10,978 nucleotides of DNA. Source: an uncultured Bacilli bacterium. GTDB taxonomy: Bacteria > Bacillota_I > Bacilli_A > RFN20 > CAG-449. Below the pieces are notes generated by a model. It searched no databases. It had not been told where the DNA came from and saw only the letters and a list, made by a program, of their open reading frames with translations. This document shows positions 1 through 7,758 of this stretch, piece after piece; positions within the stretch are counted from its first letter, which is position 1; every line of letters begins with the position of its first letter. The translations under genes were made by a program, and so were the position numbers. The stretch is from NCBI GenBank assembly GCA_947593895.1, contig CANQDY010000034.1, positions 1 through 10,978 of the forward strand, in the 5' to 3' direction.

Positions 1-1005
1 CCTGAGGCAAAAAAGGCTGGAAGATTCTATTTATATTTTTCACTTTCTGGTTCAAGTTTATCATTAGTTGGAATGATAATGATTACCTCGAAATTAAATA
101 ATAATGATTTTATTTTAAATTTTACTACATTAGGAACAACTGATATATTTTATACTATTGGATATTTGCTATGTTTTTTTGGGTTCGGTGTAAAAAGTGC
201 AATTTTTCCATTACATTATTGGTTACCTATGGCCGGTGCGGCCCCAACACCAACAACGGCACTGCTTCATGCTGTAGCAGTAGTTAAAGCTGGTGTATTT
301 GCATTAATAAGAATTACTTATTATAATCAAGGCCTATTTTATGTAAAAGGAACTTGGGCTCAATATGTCGTTATTGGAATTGCTTGTTTTACTATTATTT
401 ATGGTTCATGTAAAGCATTAAAAGAACAACATTTAAAACGTCGATTTGCGTATTCGACTATTTCTAATTTGTCTTATATTATTTTAGCAATGGGATTTAT
501 GACTAAGTTAGGTCTAATTGCTAGTTTGATTCATTTAGTTATTCATTCAATAACTAAGATTTGTTTATTCTTCTGTTGCGGTGAAATAATCGAAAATAGT
601 GAAGCTAATTATATATACCAACTTGATGGATTTATGAAGAAAATGCCAATTACGATGATTTGTTTCTTATTAGCTTCTTGTTCAATTACTGGCATTCCAT
701 TGTTTGCTGGATTTATTAGTAAATTCTATATTATTAAAGAAGGTTTGATATTAAATAACACAATTGGATATATTGGTGTTGCTTGTTTAGTAATATCAGC
801 ATTATTAACTGGTATGTATTCCTTATCAATTCCATTCAAATCGATGGTTAATAAACCAAATGAGCTTGGTATTGCATGCTATGAAAAGGCACATGAAAAA
901 AACTTAGAAATGCTAACGCCAATTGTTATATTTAGTTTGTCATGTGTCGCCTTCGGATTATGTTCTGGCTGGTTCATTGACTTATTAATGAATATGTTTA
1001 ATTAG
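1..1005 (+). CDS. Proton-conducting membrane subunit, complex I/Mrp antiporter family (5' end outside window)
   Basis: This is the C-terminal part (334 codons) of an antiporter-like subunit of a complex I, group 4 hydrogenase or Mrp-type complex, which moves H+ or Na+ across the membrane. The frame is open from base 1; the ATG at 73 is internal, because family-like sequence (PEAKKAGRFYLYFSLSGSS) precedes it. Numbering from window base 1, the TM7 lysine is K65 in GVKSAIFPLHYWLP and the TM8 lysine is K96 in VVKAGVF. A HLVIHSITK block contains K186, and GFISK has the TM12 lysine K241. These are the conserved charged residues of the half-channels in the Proton_antipo_M family, so the subunit looks functional. 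The rest is hydrophobic helices. The TAG stop overlaps the AGGAGGT ribosome site of the next gene, so the two are co-transcribed and probably translationally coupled. MrpD-, NuoM- and HyfB-like identities cannot be separated without the missing part and the upstream genes. Confidence 0.88.
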   Translation, partial: PEAKKAGRFYLYFSLSGSSLSLVGMIMITSKLNNNDFILNFTTLGTTDIFYTIGYLLCFFGFGVKSAIFPLHYWLPMAGAAPTPTTALLHAVAVVKAGVFALIRITYYNQGLFYVKGTWAQYVVIGIACFTIIYGSCKALKEQHLKRRFAYSTISNLSYIILAMGFMTKLGLIASLIHLVIHSITKICLFFCCGEIIENSEANYIYQLDGFMKKMPITMICFLLASCSITGIPLFAGFISKFYIIKEGLILNNTIGYIGVACLVISALLTGMYSLSIPFKSMVNKPNELGIACYEKAHEKNLEMLTPIVIFSLSCVAFGLCSGWFIDLLMNMFN

Positions 1006-1018
1006 GAGGTGGAAGATT

Positions 1019-3025
1019 ATGGTTTTATTATTAATTCTATTTTTAATTTTATTTCCTATTTTTAGTGGATTGATTACTTATTTTGTATCGAGAAAGTTTG
1101 AGAAGTTAAGGGAGATTTTTGTTATTTGTCTTACTGTAATTGAAATGATTGCAATGGTTGTTTTAATTATTATCGCTCCAAATTCCAATCAAATTCTTAG
1201 TATTGACAAAATATGTGGATTCGGACTTAATTTCAGCGTTAGTTATTTTAATTTAATATATGCGTTTTTATCAGTATTTTTATGGTTAATGACAATTATA
1301 TTCTCAAAGCAATATATGCTTAAATATCTTCATAAAGGTAGATATTATTTATTCTATTTGATCACATTAAGTGGAGTAATGGGTATTTTTCTTTCTAGAG
1401 ATTTAATGACTACATTCATTTTTTTTGAATTAATGTCATTTAGTTCTTATCCATTAATTATTCATGATGAAAAAGATGAATCTAAAAAAGCGGGTAAAAC
1501 ATATTTGTCTATTGCGGTTGCTTCTGGAATGATTCTTTTGATGGGCTTATTCATTATCTATAAAAATCTTAACACTTTAGATTTCTATCAAATGAGGGAA
1601 TTAACCAGAGGAAATCCTTTATCAACAGATTTATTTGTTGGAGGAATTTTAGTATTGATTGGCTTTGGCGCTAAGGCCGGTATGTATCCATTACATATTT
1701 GGTTACCAAAGGCTCACGCTGTTGCTCCAGCACCTGCAAGTGCATTACTTTCTGGCATTATGACAAAAACTGGAGTATTTGGAATTATCGTTATATCAGC
1801 AGATTTATTCTATGGAAATTATACTTTTGGAATAATTTTATTAGTTTTAGCGGTAATTACAATGGTTACTGGAGCAATTCTTGCTGTATTTAGTGTGAAT
1901 TTAAAAAGAACTCTCGCATGTTCATCAATGTCTCAGATTGGTTTTATTTTGACTGGTATTGCATTTATGGTATTACTAAAAGTGGATGGCTCTATCGCAG
2001 CATTCGGTTCATTGCTTCATATGATTAATCACTCTTTTATTAAACTTGTTTTATTTATGTGTGCAGGTGTTGTAGTAATGAATATTCATGCATTGAATTT
2101 AAATGATATTCAAGGCTTTGGTCGCAAGAAACCATTTTTAATGATTTGTTTTTTAATCGGTGCACTTGGTATAATGGGTATCCCTTTTTTAAATGGATAT
2201 ATTTCCAAAACAATGATTCATGAAGGAATATTAGAGTATATCAATATTAATTCTTTAACAGGTGGAGCATTAGTTGGTTATAAAATTGTTGAGTATTTAT
2301 TTTTATTCTCAGGTGGACTAACTATCGCTTATATGACTAAACTTTTTTTCTGTTTGTTTATTGAGAAAAATCTAACTCGGCAAGACGAGTTTGATAATAT
2401 GAAGAAATATTTATCACCAGTTAACAAAGTAGTATTTATCATATCCACGATAATGATTGTGATTATCGGAGTTTTACCAAATGTTATGGATTTAAAAATT
2501 TTAAATTTAACGAAAGAATTTTATGGCGTTGAAGAAATAACTCAAAAAATTAATTTCTTCAGTTTTGAAAACCTTAAAGGTGCATTAATTTCAGTTGCTA
2601 TTGGTGTTGCAGTGTATATTCTAGTGATAAAACTATTACTGCAAAACAAAAAGAATGAGTATTTGGATTTATATCCAAGGGTGCTTGATATTGAAACATT
2701 AATTTATGTTCCGGTCATTAATGCACTTTATATTGCTATGGCTTATGTATTAAGAGTACTTGATTTAGCATTTGACTTCATTGTTTATATGTTTAGAAAA
2801 ACGATATTACGTTCACACACCTATCACTTTGATGGACATCATCTAGCATTTAAAATCGGTCATTTGTTTGATCGAAAAAATTCAAATAAAATTGGTAATA
2901 AAGTACAATTGATTTATGATACGGTGTTTAGTGTTCAAAGAGAAGTTAGTTCTTCATTTACCTTTGCTTTAGCGATGATTTGTTTAGGTATTGTAATTAT
3001 CATTTCATTTATTTTGATTCTGTAA
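1019..3025 (+). CDS. Proton-conducting transporter, NuoL/hydrogenase-4 subunit B-like (complex I subunit 5 family)
   Basis: This 668-aa polytopic membrane protein should be the distal ion-pumping subunit of the same complex as the preceding gene. The ATG follows AGGAGGT (1004-1010) by 8 nt. The Proton_antipo_M core has all key charges: E137 (TM5, FIFFELMSFSSYPL), K219 (GAKAGMYPLHIWLPKAH), K250 (SGIMTKTGVFG), the H334/H338/K342 block (HMINHSFIKLVLF) and K397 (TM12, GYISK). After about residue 515 there is another hydrophobic helix. A long mixed hydrophobic and charged segment (about 560-640) follows, then a final TM helix (about 645-668). That resembles the lateral helix plus last TM of NuoL, or the HyfB tail; this is inference from hydrophobicity only. 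It is longer than MrpD-type subunits (about 500 aa). No quinone- or metal-binding subunit lies in the window, so the electron donor (ferredoxin, NADH, H2) or a pure cation/proton antiport role cannot be decided. Confidence 0.88.
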   Translation: MVLLLILFLILFPIFSGLITYFVSRKFEKLREIFVICLTVIEMIAMVVLIIIAPNSNQILSIDKICGFGLNFSVSYFNLIYAFLSVFLWLMTIIFSKQYMLKYLHKGRYYLFYLITLSGVMGIFLSRDLMTTFIFFELMSFSSYPLIIHDEKDESKKAGKTYLSIAVASGMILLMGLFIIYKNLNTLDFYQMRELTRGNPLSTDLFVGGILVLIGFGAKAGMYPLHIWLPKAHAVAPAPASALLSGIMTKTGVFGIIVISADLFYGNYTFGIILLVLAVITMVTGAILAVFSVNLKRTLACSSMSQIGFILTGIAFMVLLKVDGSIAAFGSLLHMINHSFIKLVLFMCAGVVVMNIHALNLNDIQGFGRKKPFLMICFLIGALGIMGIPFLNGYISKTMIHEGILEYININSLTGGALVGYKIVEYLFLFSGGLTIAYMTKLFFCLFIEKNLTRQDEFDNMKKYLSPVNKVVFIISTIMIVIIGVLPNVMDLKILNLTKEFYGVEEITQKINFFSFENLKGALISVAIGVAVYILVIKLLLQNKKNEYLDLYPRVLDIETLIYVPVINALYIAMAYVLRVLDLAFDFIVYMFRKTILRSHTYHFDGHHLAFKIGHLFDRKNSNKIGNKVQLIYDTVFSVQREVSSSFTFALAMICLGIVIIISFILIL

Positions 3026-3032
3026 TTGGCAA

Positions 3033-3074
3033 AAAAATATCTCTTAATTCATATAGTGAAAAAGGGATATTTTT
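3033..3074 (+). promoter_or_regulatory. 13-bp hairpin that includes the uppP ribosome binding site
   Basis: AAAAATATCTCTT (3033-3045) pairs with AAGGGATATTTTT (3062-3074). This gives 13 consecutive pairs, one of them a U-G wobble, around a 16-nt loop. The 3' arm holds the only Shine-Dalgarno-like stretch (AAGGGA) for uppP and ends one base before its ATG. It may act as a weak terminator of the upstream operon, since the arm ends in five Ts, as a switch that hides the uppP ribosome site, or as both. Confidence 0.55.
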
Positions 3075-3920
3075 ATGGAAATAAAAGACATTATTTACGC
3101 AATAATCTATGGATTGATTGAGGGAATTACAGAATGGTTGCCAATTAGTAGCACGGGACACTTAATAATTTTAAATCGTTTTATTCAATTTCAAAGTGTC
3201 AATAATGAATTCTTTGAGCTATTTTTAGTGGTAATACAATTTGGCGCTATAGTCGCTGTGATATTTACTTTTTTTAATCAACTATGGCCATTTGGAAAAA
3301 ATAAAGCAACAGAAGAAAAAAAACAAATTTATTATTTATGGAAACTAATTATCATTGGCTGTATACCTGCAGGAATTATTGGTTTTTTCTTCGATGATAT
3401 CTTAGATCAATATTTATATAATGATATTACTGTAATAATTACTCTAATTGTTTATGGAATACTATTTATTTTAGTTGAAATGATAATTAAGAATAAAAAA
3501 TTAAAGATTAATGAGGTAAAAGATTTTACATTTAAGACTGCATTTATAATTGGAATATCCCAAATATTAAGTTTAATTCCTGGAACATCCAGAAGTGGTG
3601 TAACCATTCTTTGTGCTTTACTTTTAGGATGCTCAAGACAAAGTGCGTGTCAGTATTCATTTTACTTATCAATTCCAATTATGTTTATGGCATCATTGCT
3701 AAAACTATTCAAATATTTTACAAGTGGAAATTATTTAGTATTAAGTGAAATAATGATTCTATTAACAGGACTCGAAATTGCTTTTGTAGTAAGTCTATTT
3801 ATCGTTAACTTTTTACTAAAGTATGTAAAAAAACATGATTTTAAAATTTTTGGCGTTTATCGAATTGTGCTTGGTGTTGTTTTGTTTGTTTTGCTTCTTT
3901 TGAATTTATCAATTTTTTAA
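3075..3920 (+). CDS. uppP: Undecaprenyl-diphosphatase (UppP/BacA family)
   Basis: UppP removes a phosphate from undecaprenyl diphosphate at the membrane, regenerating the C55-P lipid carrier used for peptidoglycan and other surface glycans. Overproduction in other bacteria gives bacitracin resistance. The 281-aa length is typical. Both signature motifs are intact: EGITEWLPISSTGHLII (residues 16-32, with E16, E20, S26 and H29) and PGTSRSGVTI (169-178, with R173). These match the E. coli active-site residues E17, E21, S27, H30 and R174. The remainder is several TM helices ending in a Leu/Val-rich helix. The start is preceded by AAGGGA, but that lies inside a hairpin (3033-3074). The gene is 49 bp after the antiporter operon and shares no pathway with it. 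Its presence suggests a lineage that still makes a lipid-linked wall or surface polymer. Confidence 0.96.
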   Translation: MEIKDIIYAIIYGLIEGITEWLPISSTGHLIILNRFIQFQSVNNEFFELFLVVIQFGAIVAVIFTFFNQLWPFGKNKATEEKKQIYYLWKLIIIGCIPAGIIGFFFDDILDQYLYNDITVIITLIVYGILFILVEMIIKNKKLKINEVKDFTFKTAFIIGISQILSLIPGTSRSGVTILCALLLGCSRQSACQYSFYLSIPIMFMASLLKLFKYFTSGNYLVLSEIMILLTGLEIAFVVSLFIVNFLLKYVKKHDFKIFGVYRIVLGVVLFVLLLLNLSIF

Positions 3921-3949
3921 ATTAGTTTAAAGTAAAAATAGAGGAAAAA

Positions 3950-4257
3950 ATGGCATTAACATTTAAAGAAATAAGAAAGAATCTAGATATTTAAAATTAT
4001 ATTATTGAGGCAGATAACACCTTATTTGAAATGAAATATATCAAACATTCATTTGTTTATATGAAAATATGTACAGTGATTGTTAAAGATTTATTGACCA
4101 GATTAAACTACAGCCAAAGAGAAATTGAACTTGGTGAAATTGCTGCCTATATGCATGGTATTAGCAATGTAGCGAATCGAATTAATCATGCTCAAAGTGG
4201 ACGATAATGACTTTTAGAATTCTTGATAAACTTGAAATGGATAAAATCAATTTATAG
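3950..4257 (+). pseudogene. Remnant of an HD-domain phosphohydrolase
   Basis: I recognise this as a decayed copy of the Firmicutes HD-domain proteins that begin LTFKEIRKN and carry YMHDIGNVVNR..HAQSGA (family recalled from memory, not searched). A ribosome site (AGAGGA, 3940-3945) and ATG at 3950 give MALTFKEIRKNLDI, then an in-frame TAA (3992-3994). The frame continues as NYIIEADNTLFEMKYIKHSF, REIELGEIAAYMHG and NRINHAQSG to a stop at 4205. Family-like sequence then resumes one frame over at 4207 (MTFRILDKLEMDKINL, stop 4255). Between GGA and ATG there are 5 nt instead of the expected 6, so a single-base deletion explains the shift. The HD aspartate is replaced (CAT GGT, 4154-4159, reads HG), and the upstream HSFxH histidine reads Tyr (4058). 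The C-terminal half of the family is not recognisable. It lies 29 bp after uppP. A short functional peptide is possible but unlikely. Confidence 0.78.
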
Positions 4258-4363
4258 TGTAATGAAATATTTTGAAATTTTTTATGAAATGTGAATGAAC
4301 AAAAAATTCAAAATATTAATAATAAAAAAATAAGAAGAAAACACAAATTTTTCTTTAAATAAA

Positions 4364-4391
4364 AAGGCAACCAACAACCAGTGGTTGCTTT
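4364..4391. terminator. Hairpin terminator, possibly bidirectional
   Basis: AAGGCAACCA (4364-4373) pairs with TGGTTGCTTT (4382-4391) as 10 bp with one G-U pair around an 8-nt loop (ACAACCAG). Only TTT follows on the + strand, where it would end the uppP/HD transcript. Read on the - strand the stem is followed by a better T-run (CCTTTTTATTT), although no - strand gene is visible nearby. This is the most GC-rich stem in the gap. Confidence 0.6.
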
Positions 4392-4661
4392 GATAAAATG
4401 TATGTATGTTTCAACTTACTTCACATATAATTATACGCTATTAAAGTTAAAAGTAAGTTTCAAGAAATAGTTTAATATCTTTATCAGAAAGATAAGAAGT
4501 CAAATTCAGATAAACTATCATCTGAGAAAAATAAATAAGAATTATAATACTTTTAGAGGTTAAATTACATTTAATATAAATTTTTAATTTTTTATTATTT
4601 TGTTTTTTTATAAAAATTTTTATAGTACTTAGATCATATGTCTATGTTTATCGTATGAATA

Positions 4662-4689
4662 TTGCGTTAGTATTACCATCTGATATTAA
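4662..4689 (+). promoter_or_regulatory. Candidate promoter for the ABC exporter gene
   Basis: TTGCGT (4662-4667) lies 16 nt before TATTAA (4684-4689), which has a TG one base upstream (TGATATTAA, extended -10 form). Transcription would start near 4696, ahead of the 4706-4723 palindrome and the AGGAG ribosome site at 4739-4743. The match to consensus is only moderate in a very AT-rich region. Confidence 0.35.
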
Positions 4690-4705
4690 TAGATTTCTTG
4701 TAAAT

Positions 4706-4723
4706 TTACTTTAAATAAAGTAA
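4706..4723. promoter_or_regulatory. Perfect 18-bp palindrome upstream of the ABC exporter (operator candidate)
   Basis: TTACTTTAAATAAAGTAA is an 8+2+8 perfect dyad. It lies about 10 bp downstream of the predicted transcription start and 25 bp before the exporter's ATG, where a repressor operator would block transcription. As RNA it could form a 7-bp hairpin with a 4-nt loop. No regulator gene is present in the window, and short AT dyads arise by chance in such sequence. Confidence 0.4.
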
Positions 4724-4748
4724 GATATTAGAGTAGTTAGGAGAGAAA

Positions 4749-7700
4749 ATGCTGCAACTTATAAATATTTCTAAAGACTATATTTCTGGAGAACAAATTG
4801 TTAATGCACTAGTTGATGTTAGTGTAAATTTTCGTGATTCAGAATTTGTTTCAATTTTAGGACAATCAGGCTGTGGAAAAACTACTTTACTTAATATTAT
4901 TGGTGGATTAGATAGTTGTACCAAGGGTGATTTAATAATTGACGGAGTTTCAACTAAAGACTTCAAAAATCGTGAATGGGACAACTATCGAAATCATCAA
5001 ATTGGCTTTGTGTTTCAAAATTATGATTTGATAAATCATCAAAGTGTTATTGGTAATGTTGAACTTGCTTTAATCTTATCTGGTGTTTCAAAAGATGAAC
5101 GAAGAAGAAGATCACTTGAAGCTTTAAAGGAAGTTGGTCTAGATGATGTTGCAAATAAATTACCTAATCAGTTGTCTGGTGGACAAATGCAGAGAGTTGC
5201 GATTGCTCGAGCAATTGTTAACAATCCTAAAATTATTTTAGCTGATGAACCTACGGGTGCTTTAGATAGTGATACTTCAATTCAAGTAATGGAAATTTTA
5301 AAAAGACTATCAAAGGATCGTTTAGTAATTATGGTTACTCATAATCCAGAACTTGCTAAGAAGTATTCAACGAGAATTGTAAAATTAAAAGATGGTGTAA
5401 TTGCTTCTGATAATGATGAATTTATTCCTTCAAATGAGGATTTGGAGCGGTTAAAGAAAATTCATGAGGAAAAGGTCAAAGAATTTAAGGATTTAAAAAA
5501 AAGAAGACTAATTTTTCTATCAGAAAGAAAACTTAAAATGTCTTTTAAAACAGCATTTTTGCTATCATTGAAAAACTTATTTTCTAAAAAAGGAAGAACA
5601 ATTTTGACTTCTGTCGCTGGTTCAATTGGAATAATTGGTATCGCATTGATTAGTTCAATTTCTAATGGCGTAAACACTTATATTGAGAAAATGGAGCAAG
5701 AGACTTTATCTCAATATCCAATTCAACTAGAAAGGAATTCAATTGATTATACTAAATTCTTGAATATTGTTTTGAATCGAAATGATAATGTTCAAGTAGA
5801 TGCTTCGAATAAAATTTTAATTAACAATGCTCTAAATTCTTTACTTGATTCATATTCATCAAATGGTTATAGTAATGATTTAAAATCATTTAAAAAATTT
5901 ATTGATAGCGATTCCCCAGAAGCGATGAAACTTAAAGAGGCTGCTTCATCAATTAGTTATTTATATCAACATCAATTAAATATTTATTTAGAAAAGAATC
6001 AAGAAATTACTAAGGTAGGTCCAGAAAACTTATATGATGAAATTATTAATGAGATTCAAGGTGGAAGCGTAGATAAAACTATAATGACGATGCTTGGAGA
6101 TCAATTTAATACATTTGGTTCGATGTTACCAAGTGTTGATAATTCAAAATTATTTAACGAAGATTTAATTTATAATCAATATGAACTCGTTGCAAAAGAA
6201 AAAGGATCAAGATGGCCGAAAAATGAAAATGAATGTCTTTTAGTATTAGATAAAAATAATACTATTAATGATTATTCTTACTATGCATTAGGTTTAGGGG
6301 ATAAAAATGATATTTTTCGTATTCTTGATGGACAAGAAGTAACCCATCCAGATTTTCTATCTTATAGTGAAATTTTAAATCTTGAGTACAAGATTATTTT
6401 ACCAACTTCATCATACAAACCATACTCTCAAGTTGAAGTTGATAATCATATGATGAATTTATACCAAGATACACTAATTAATGATGATAGAATTGATCAA
6501 GATGTATTACGGAATTTATTTAATGAGTCTGAGATAAATTTAAAAGTAGTCGGAATAATTAAGCCAAAAGCTGATACTTCTTCAACCTGTATTAAATCTA
6601 CTATTGCCTATTCGCCTAAGTTGATTGAAAAGTGTAATGAGTTAATCAAACAAAGTCCAGTTTATATTGAACAGAGTAAGGAAGAAAATAAAAATTATTC
6701 TGTTTTTACTGGAAAAAGATTAAGCGATTCATTTCTATCAAAGGAAGAGCTTATTAATAATTACTTGTTAACTTTAGACGAAAATGTTAAAAATCAATAT
6801 AGTGAGGATTTAAAACCATATATAATGAATTATCTAAAAAATAGTTTTTTAAGTGTTTTTAATCTTGTCGATCGTTTAGAGGGAACATTAACAATCAAGT
6901 TGATAAATTCAAAAAGCGGAAATACAAGAAATGTCACCAGACAAGAATTTTTATCATATTTTGACTTGAAATACGATGATTTTATGTTAACTTTTATTAC
7001 CAATAGCGAATTTGATTACATCGAATTTGATGCAGTTAACACTCAAGAAACGATTTATCATGATTCACTGGAAATTGATCAATTATTTAACACTTATAGC
7101 CATAAAGCCTATCTTGATTTTTATACTGAAATTATCGGAGATTCTTATATATCTTATGATGATTGTATGAATCGCCTTGGTGTTAATGAAAGTAATGATC
7201 CATTCAGAATCTATATTTATGCAAAAGATTTTGAATCAAAAGATGAAATTATAAAAATAATTTCAAATTATAATATTATGAATCACTCTAAACAAATTTC
7301 CTATACCGATTATGTTGGATTAATTATGAACTCAATCTCGACAATTATTAATTCGATTACTTATGTATTAGTTGGATTAGTTTCAATTTCGCTTATTGTT
7401 TCATCAATAATGATTGGAATTATTACTTATATTTCAGTATTAGAAAGAATCAAAGAAATTGGAATTTTAAGAAGTCTTGGCGCTTCAAAAAAAGATATTT
7501 TTACTTTATTTAACGCAGAAACAATAACCCTTGGATTTTGCTCTGGAGGTATAGGAATATTAGTTACTTCGCTAATTAATGTTCCATTAAATATGATTTT
7601 AAACACAATTACAGGAATTGGAACATTTGTTAGCTTAAGATTGGTGACTGCGATATCATTGATATTTATTTCAGTTATTTTGTCATTTGTTTCAGGATTA

Positions 7701-7757
7701 ATTCCTTCCCAATTAGCATCTAAGAAAGATCCGGTTATTGCATTAAGGAGTGATTAA
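4749..7757 (+). CDS. Fused ABC exporter: ATPase plus MacB/FtsX-type permease with large ectodomain
   Basis: This 1002-aa protein has its ABC ATPase first: Walker [10 protein letters not shown] (38-46), Q-loop Q90, signature LSGGQ (142-146), Walker B IILADE (162-167) and H-loop H198. A basic, charged linker (about 225-265) leads to the first TM helix (about 284-306). An extracytoplasmic domain of about 550 residues follows, then three TM helices (about 866-890, 920-945, 965-990) with the cytoplasmic loop [20 protein letters not shown] typical of FtsX-like permeases. This NBD-TM-ectodomain-3TM order is that of MacB. MacB-type proteins do not carry cargo through the membrane; they couple ATP use to movement of the outer domain, exporting or releasing peptides, toxins or lipoproteins. 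MacB itself is about 650 aa, so the ectodomain here is much larger. AGGAG lies 5 nt before the ATG. The next gene starts 1 nt after the stop, so they form an operon. The substrate is unknown. Confidence 0.93.
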   Translation: MLQLINISKDYISGEQIVNALVDVSVNFRDSEFVSILGQSGCGKTTLLNIIGGLDSCTKGDLIIDGVSTKDFKNREWDNYRNHQIGFVFQNYDLINHQSVIGNVELALILSGVSKDERRRRSLEALKEVGLDDVANKLPNQLSGGQMQRVAIARAIVNNPKIILADEPTGALDSDTSIQVMEILKRLSKDRLVIMVTHNPELAKKYSTRIVKLKDGVIASDNDEFIPSNEDLERLKKIHEEKVKEFKDLKKRRLIFLSERKLKMSFKTAFLLSLKNLFSKKGRTILTSVAGSIGIIGIALISSISNGVNTYIEKMEQETLSQYPIQLERNSIDYTKFLNIVLNRNDNVQVDASNKILINNALNSLLDSYSSNGYSNDLKSFKKFIDSDSPEAMKLKEAASSISYLYQHQLNIYLEKNQEITKVGPENLYDEIINEIQGGSVDKTIMTMLGDQFNTFGSMLPSVDNSKLFNEDLIYNQYELVAKEKGSRWPKNENECLLVLDKNNTINDYSYYALGLGDKNDIFRILDGQEVTHPDFLSYSEILNLEYKIILPTSSYKPYSQVEVDNHMMNLYQDTLINDDRIDQDVLRNLFNESEINLKVVGIIKPKADTSSTCIKSTIAYSPKLIEKCNELIKQSPVYIEQSKEENKNYSVFTGKRLSDSFLSKEELINNYLLTLDENVKNQYSEDLKPYIMNYLKNSFLSVFNLVDRLEGTLTIKLINSKSGNTRNVTRQEFLSYFDLKYDDFMLTFITNSEFDYIEFDAVNTQETIYHDSLEIDQLFNTYSHKAYLDFYTEIIGDSYISYDDCMNRLGVNESNDPFRIYIYAKDFESKDEIIKIISNYNIMNHSKQISYTDYVGLIMNSISTIINSITYVLVGLVSISLIVSSIMIGIITYISVLERIKEIGILRSLGASKKDIFTLFNAETITLGFCSGGIGILVTSLINVPLNMILNTITGIGTFVSLRLVTAISLIFISVILSFVSGLIPSQLASKKDPVIALRSD
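7745..7750 (+). promoter_or_regulatory. Ribosome binding site that fixes the start of the DUF3196-like gene
   Basis: AAGGAG lies inside the last codons of the ABC gene, 8 nt before the ATG at 7759. The alternative in-frame GTG at 7750 overlaps the ribosome site itself, so it cannot be the start. Confidence 0.75.
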
Positions 7758-7758
7758 T

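Larger units (their letters stand above)
4258..4748 (+). other. AT-rich intergenic region without an intact gene
   Basis: I see no family-like coding sequence here on either strand. It holds, in order: the hairpin terminator at 4364-4391; a 9-bp inverted repeat AACTTACTT/AAGTAAGTT (4413-4421 and 4451-4459, 29-nt loop); a small hairpin TTATC-AGAAA-GATAA around 4484-4498; a second, TCAGAT/ATCTGA, around 4506-4525; an isolated TATAAT (4543-4548) with no good -35; a T/A-rich tract with the palindrome ATAAAAATTTTTAT (4610-4623); a 19-residue mini-ORF (4655-4714) without a ribosome site; and the probable promoter and palindrome before the ABC gene. I recognise no known riboswitch. The region may include the eroded 3' half of the HD gene. 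Confidence 0.6.

Noticed and set aside
73..75. ATG at 73 as the start of the first gene
   Set aside because: The frame is open to base 1 with family-like sequence before the ATG and no ribosome site; the gene is cut by the window edge.
1699..1893. Open frame of 64 codons inside the 668-aa antiporter gene
   Set aside because: It is a shadow frame rich in Cys, Trp and Ser, within a region whose main frame carries conserved motifs.
3026..3057. TTGGCA...TATAGT as a uppP promoter
   Set aside because: The spacer is 20 nt, too long, and the transcript would have a leader of only about 11 nt with the ribosome site at its very end. It cannot be fully excluded.
4543..4548. Perfect TATAAT as a promoter
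   Set aside because: No -35 at any sensible distance and no gene or ribosome site directly after it; such hexamers are common in AT-rich sequence.
4655..4714. Mini-ORF (MNIALVLPSDINRFLVNLL) as a leader peptide of the exporter
   Set aside because: No ribosome site precedes it, no attenuator-like codon run is present, and the predicted transcription start lies inside it.
4778..5677. Two - strand open frames within the ABC exporter
   Set aside because: They are antisense to Walker A and to the first TM helix; no ribosome site or family resemblance.
3075..7757. uppP plus ABC exporter as a dedicated bacitracin-resistance cassette
   Set aside because: They are separated by 828 bp with a pseudogene and a terminator, and the exporter is not BceAB-like with its two-component system. 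Proximity alone is not evidence.
7750..7758. GTG at 7750 as the start of the DUF3196-like gene
   Set aside because: It overlaps the AAGGAG that serves the ATG at 7759.
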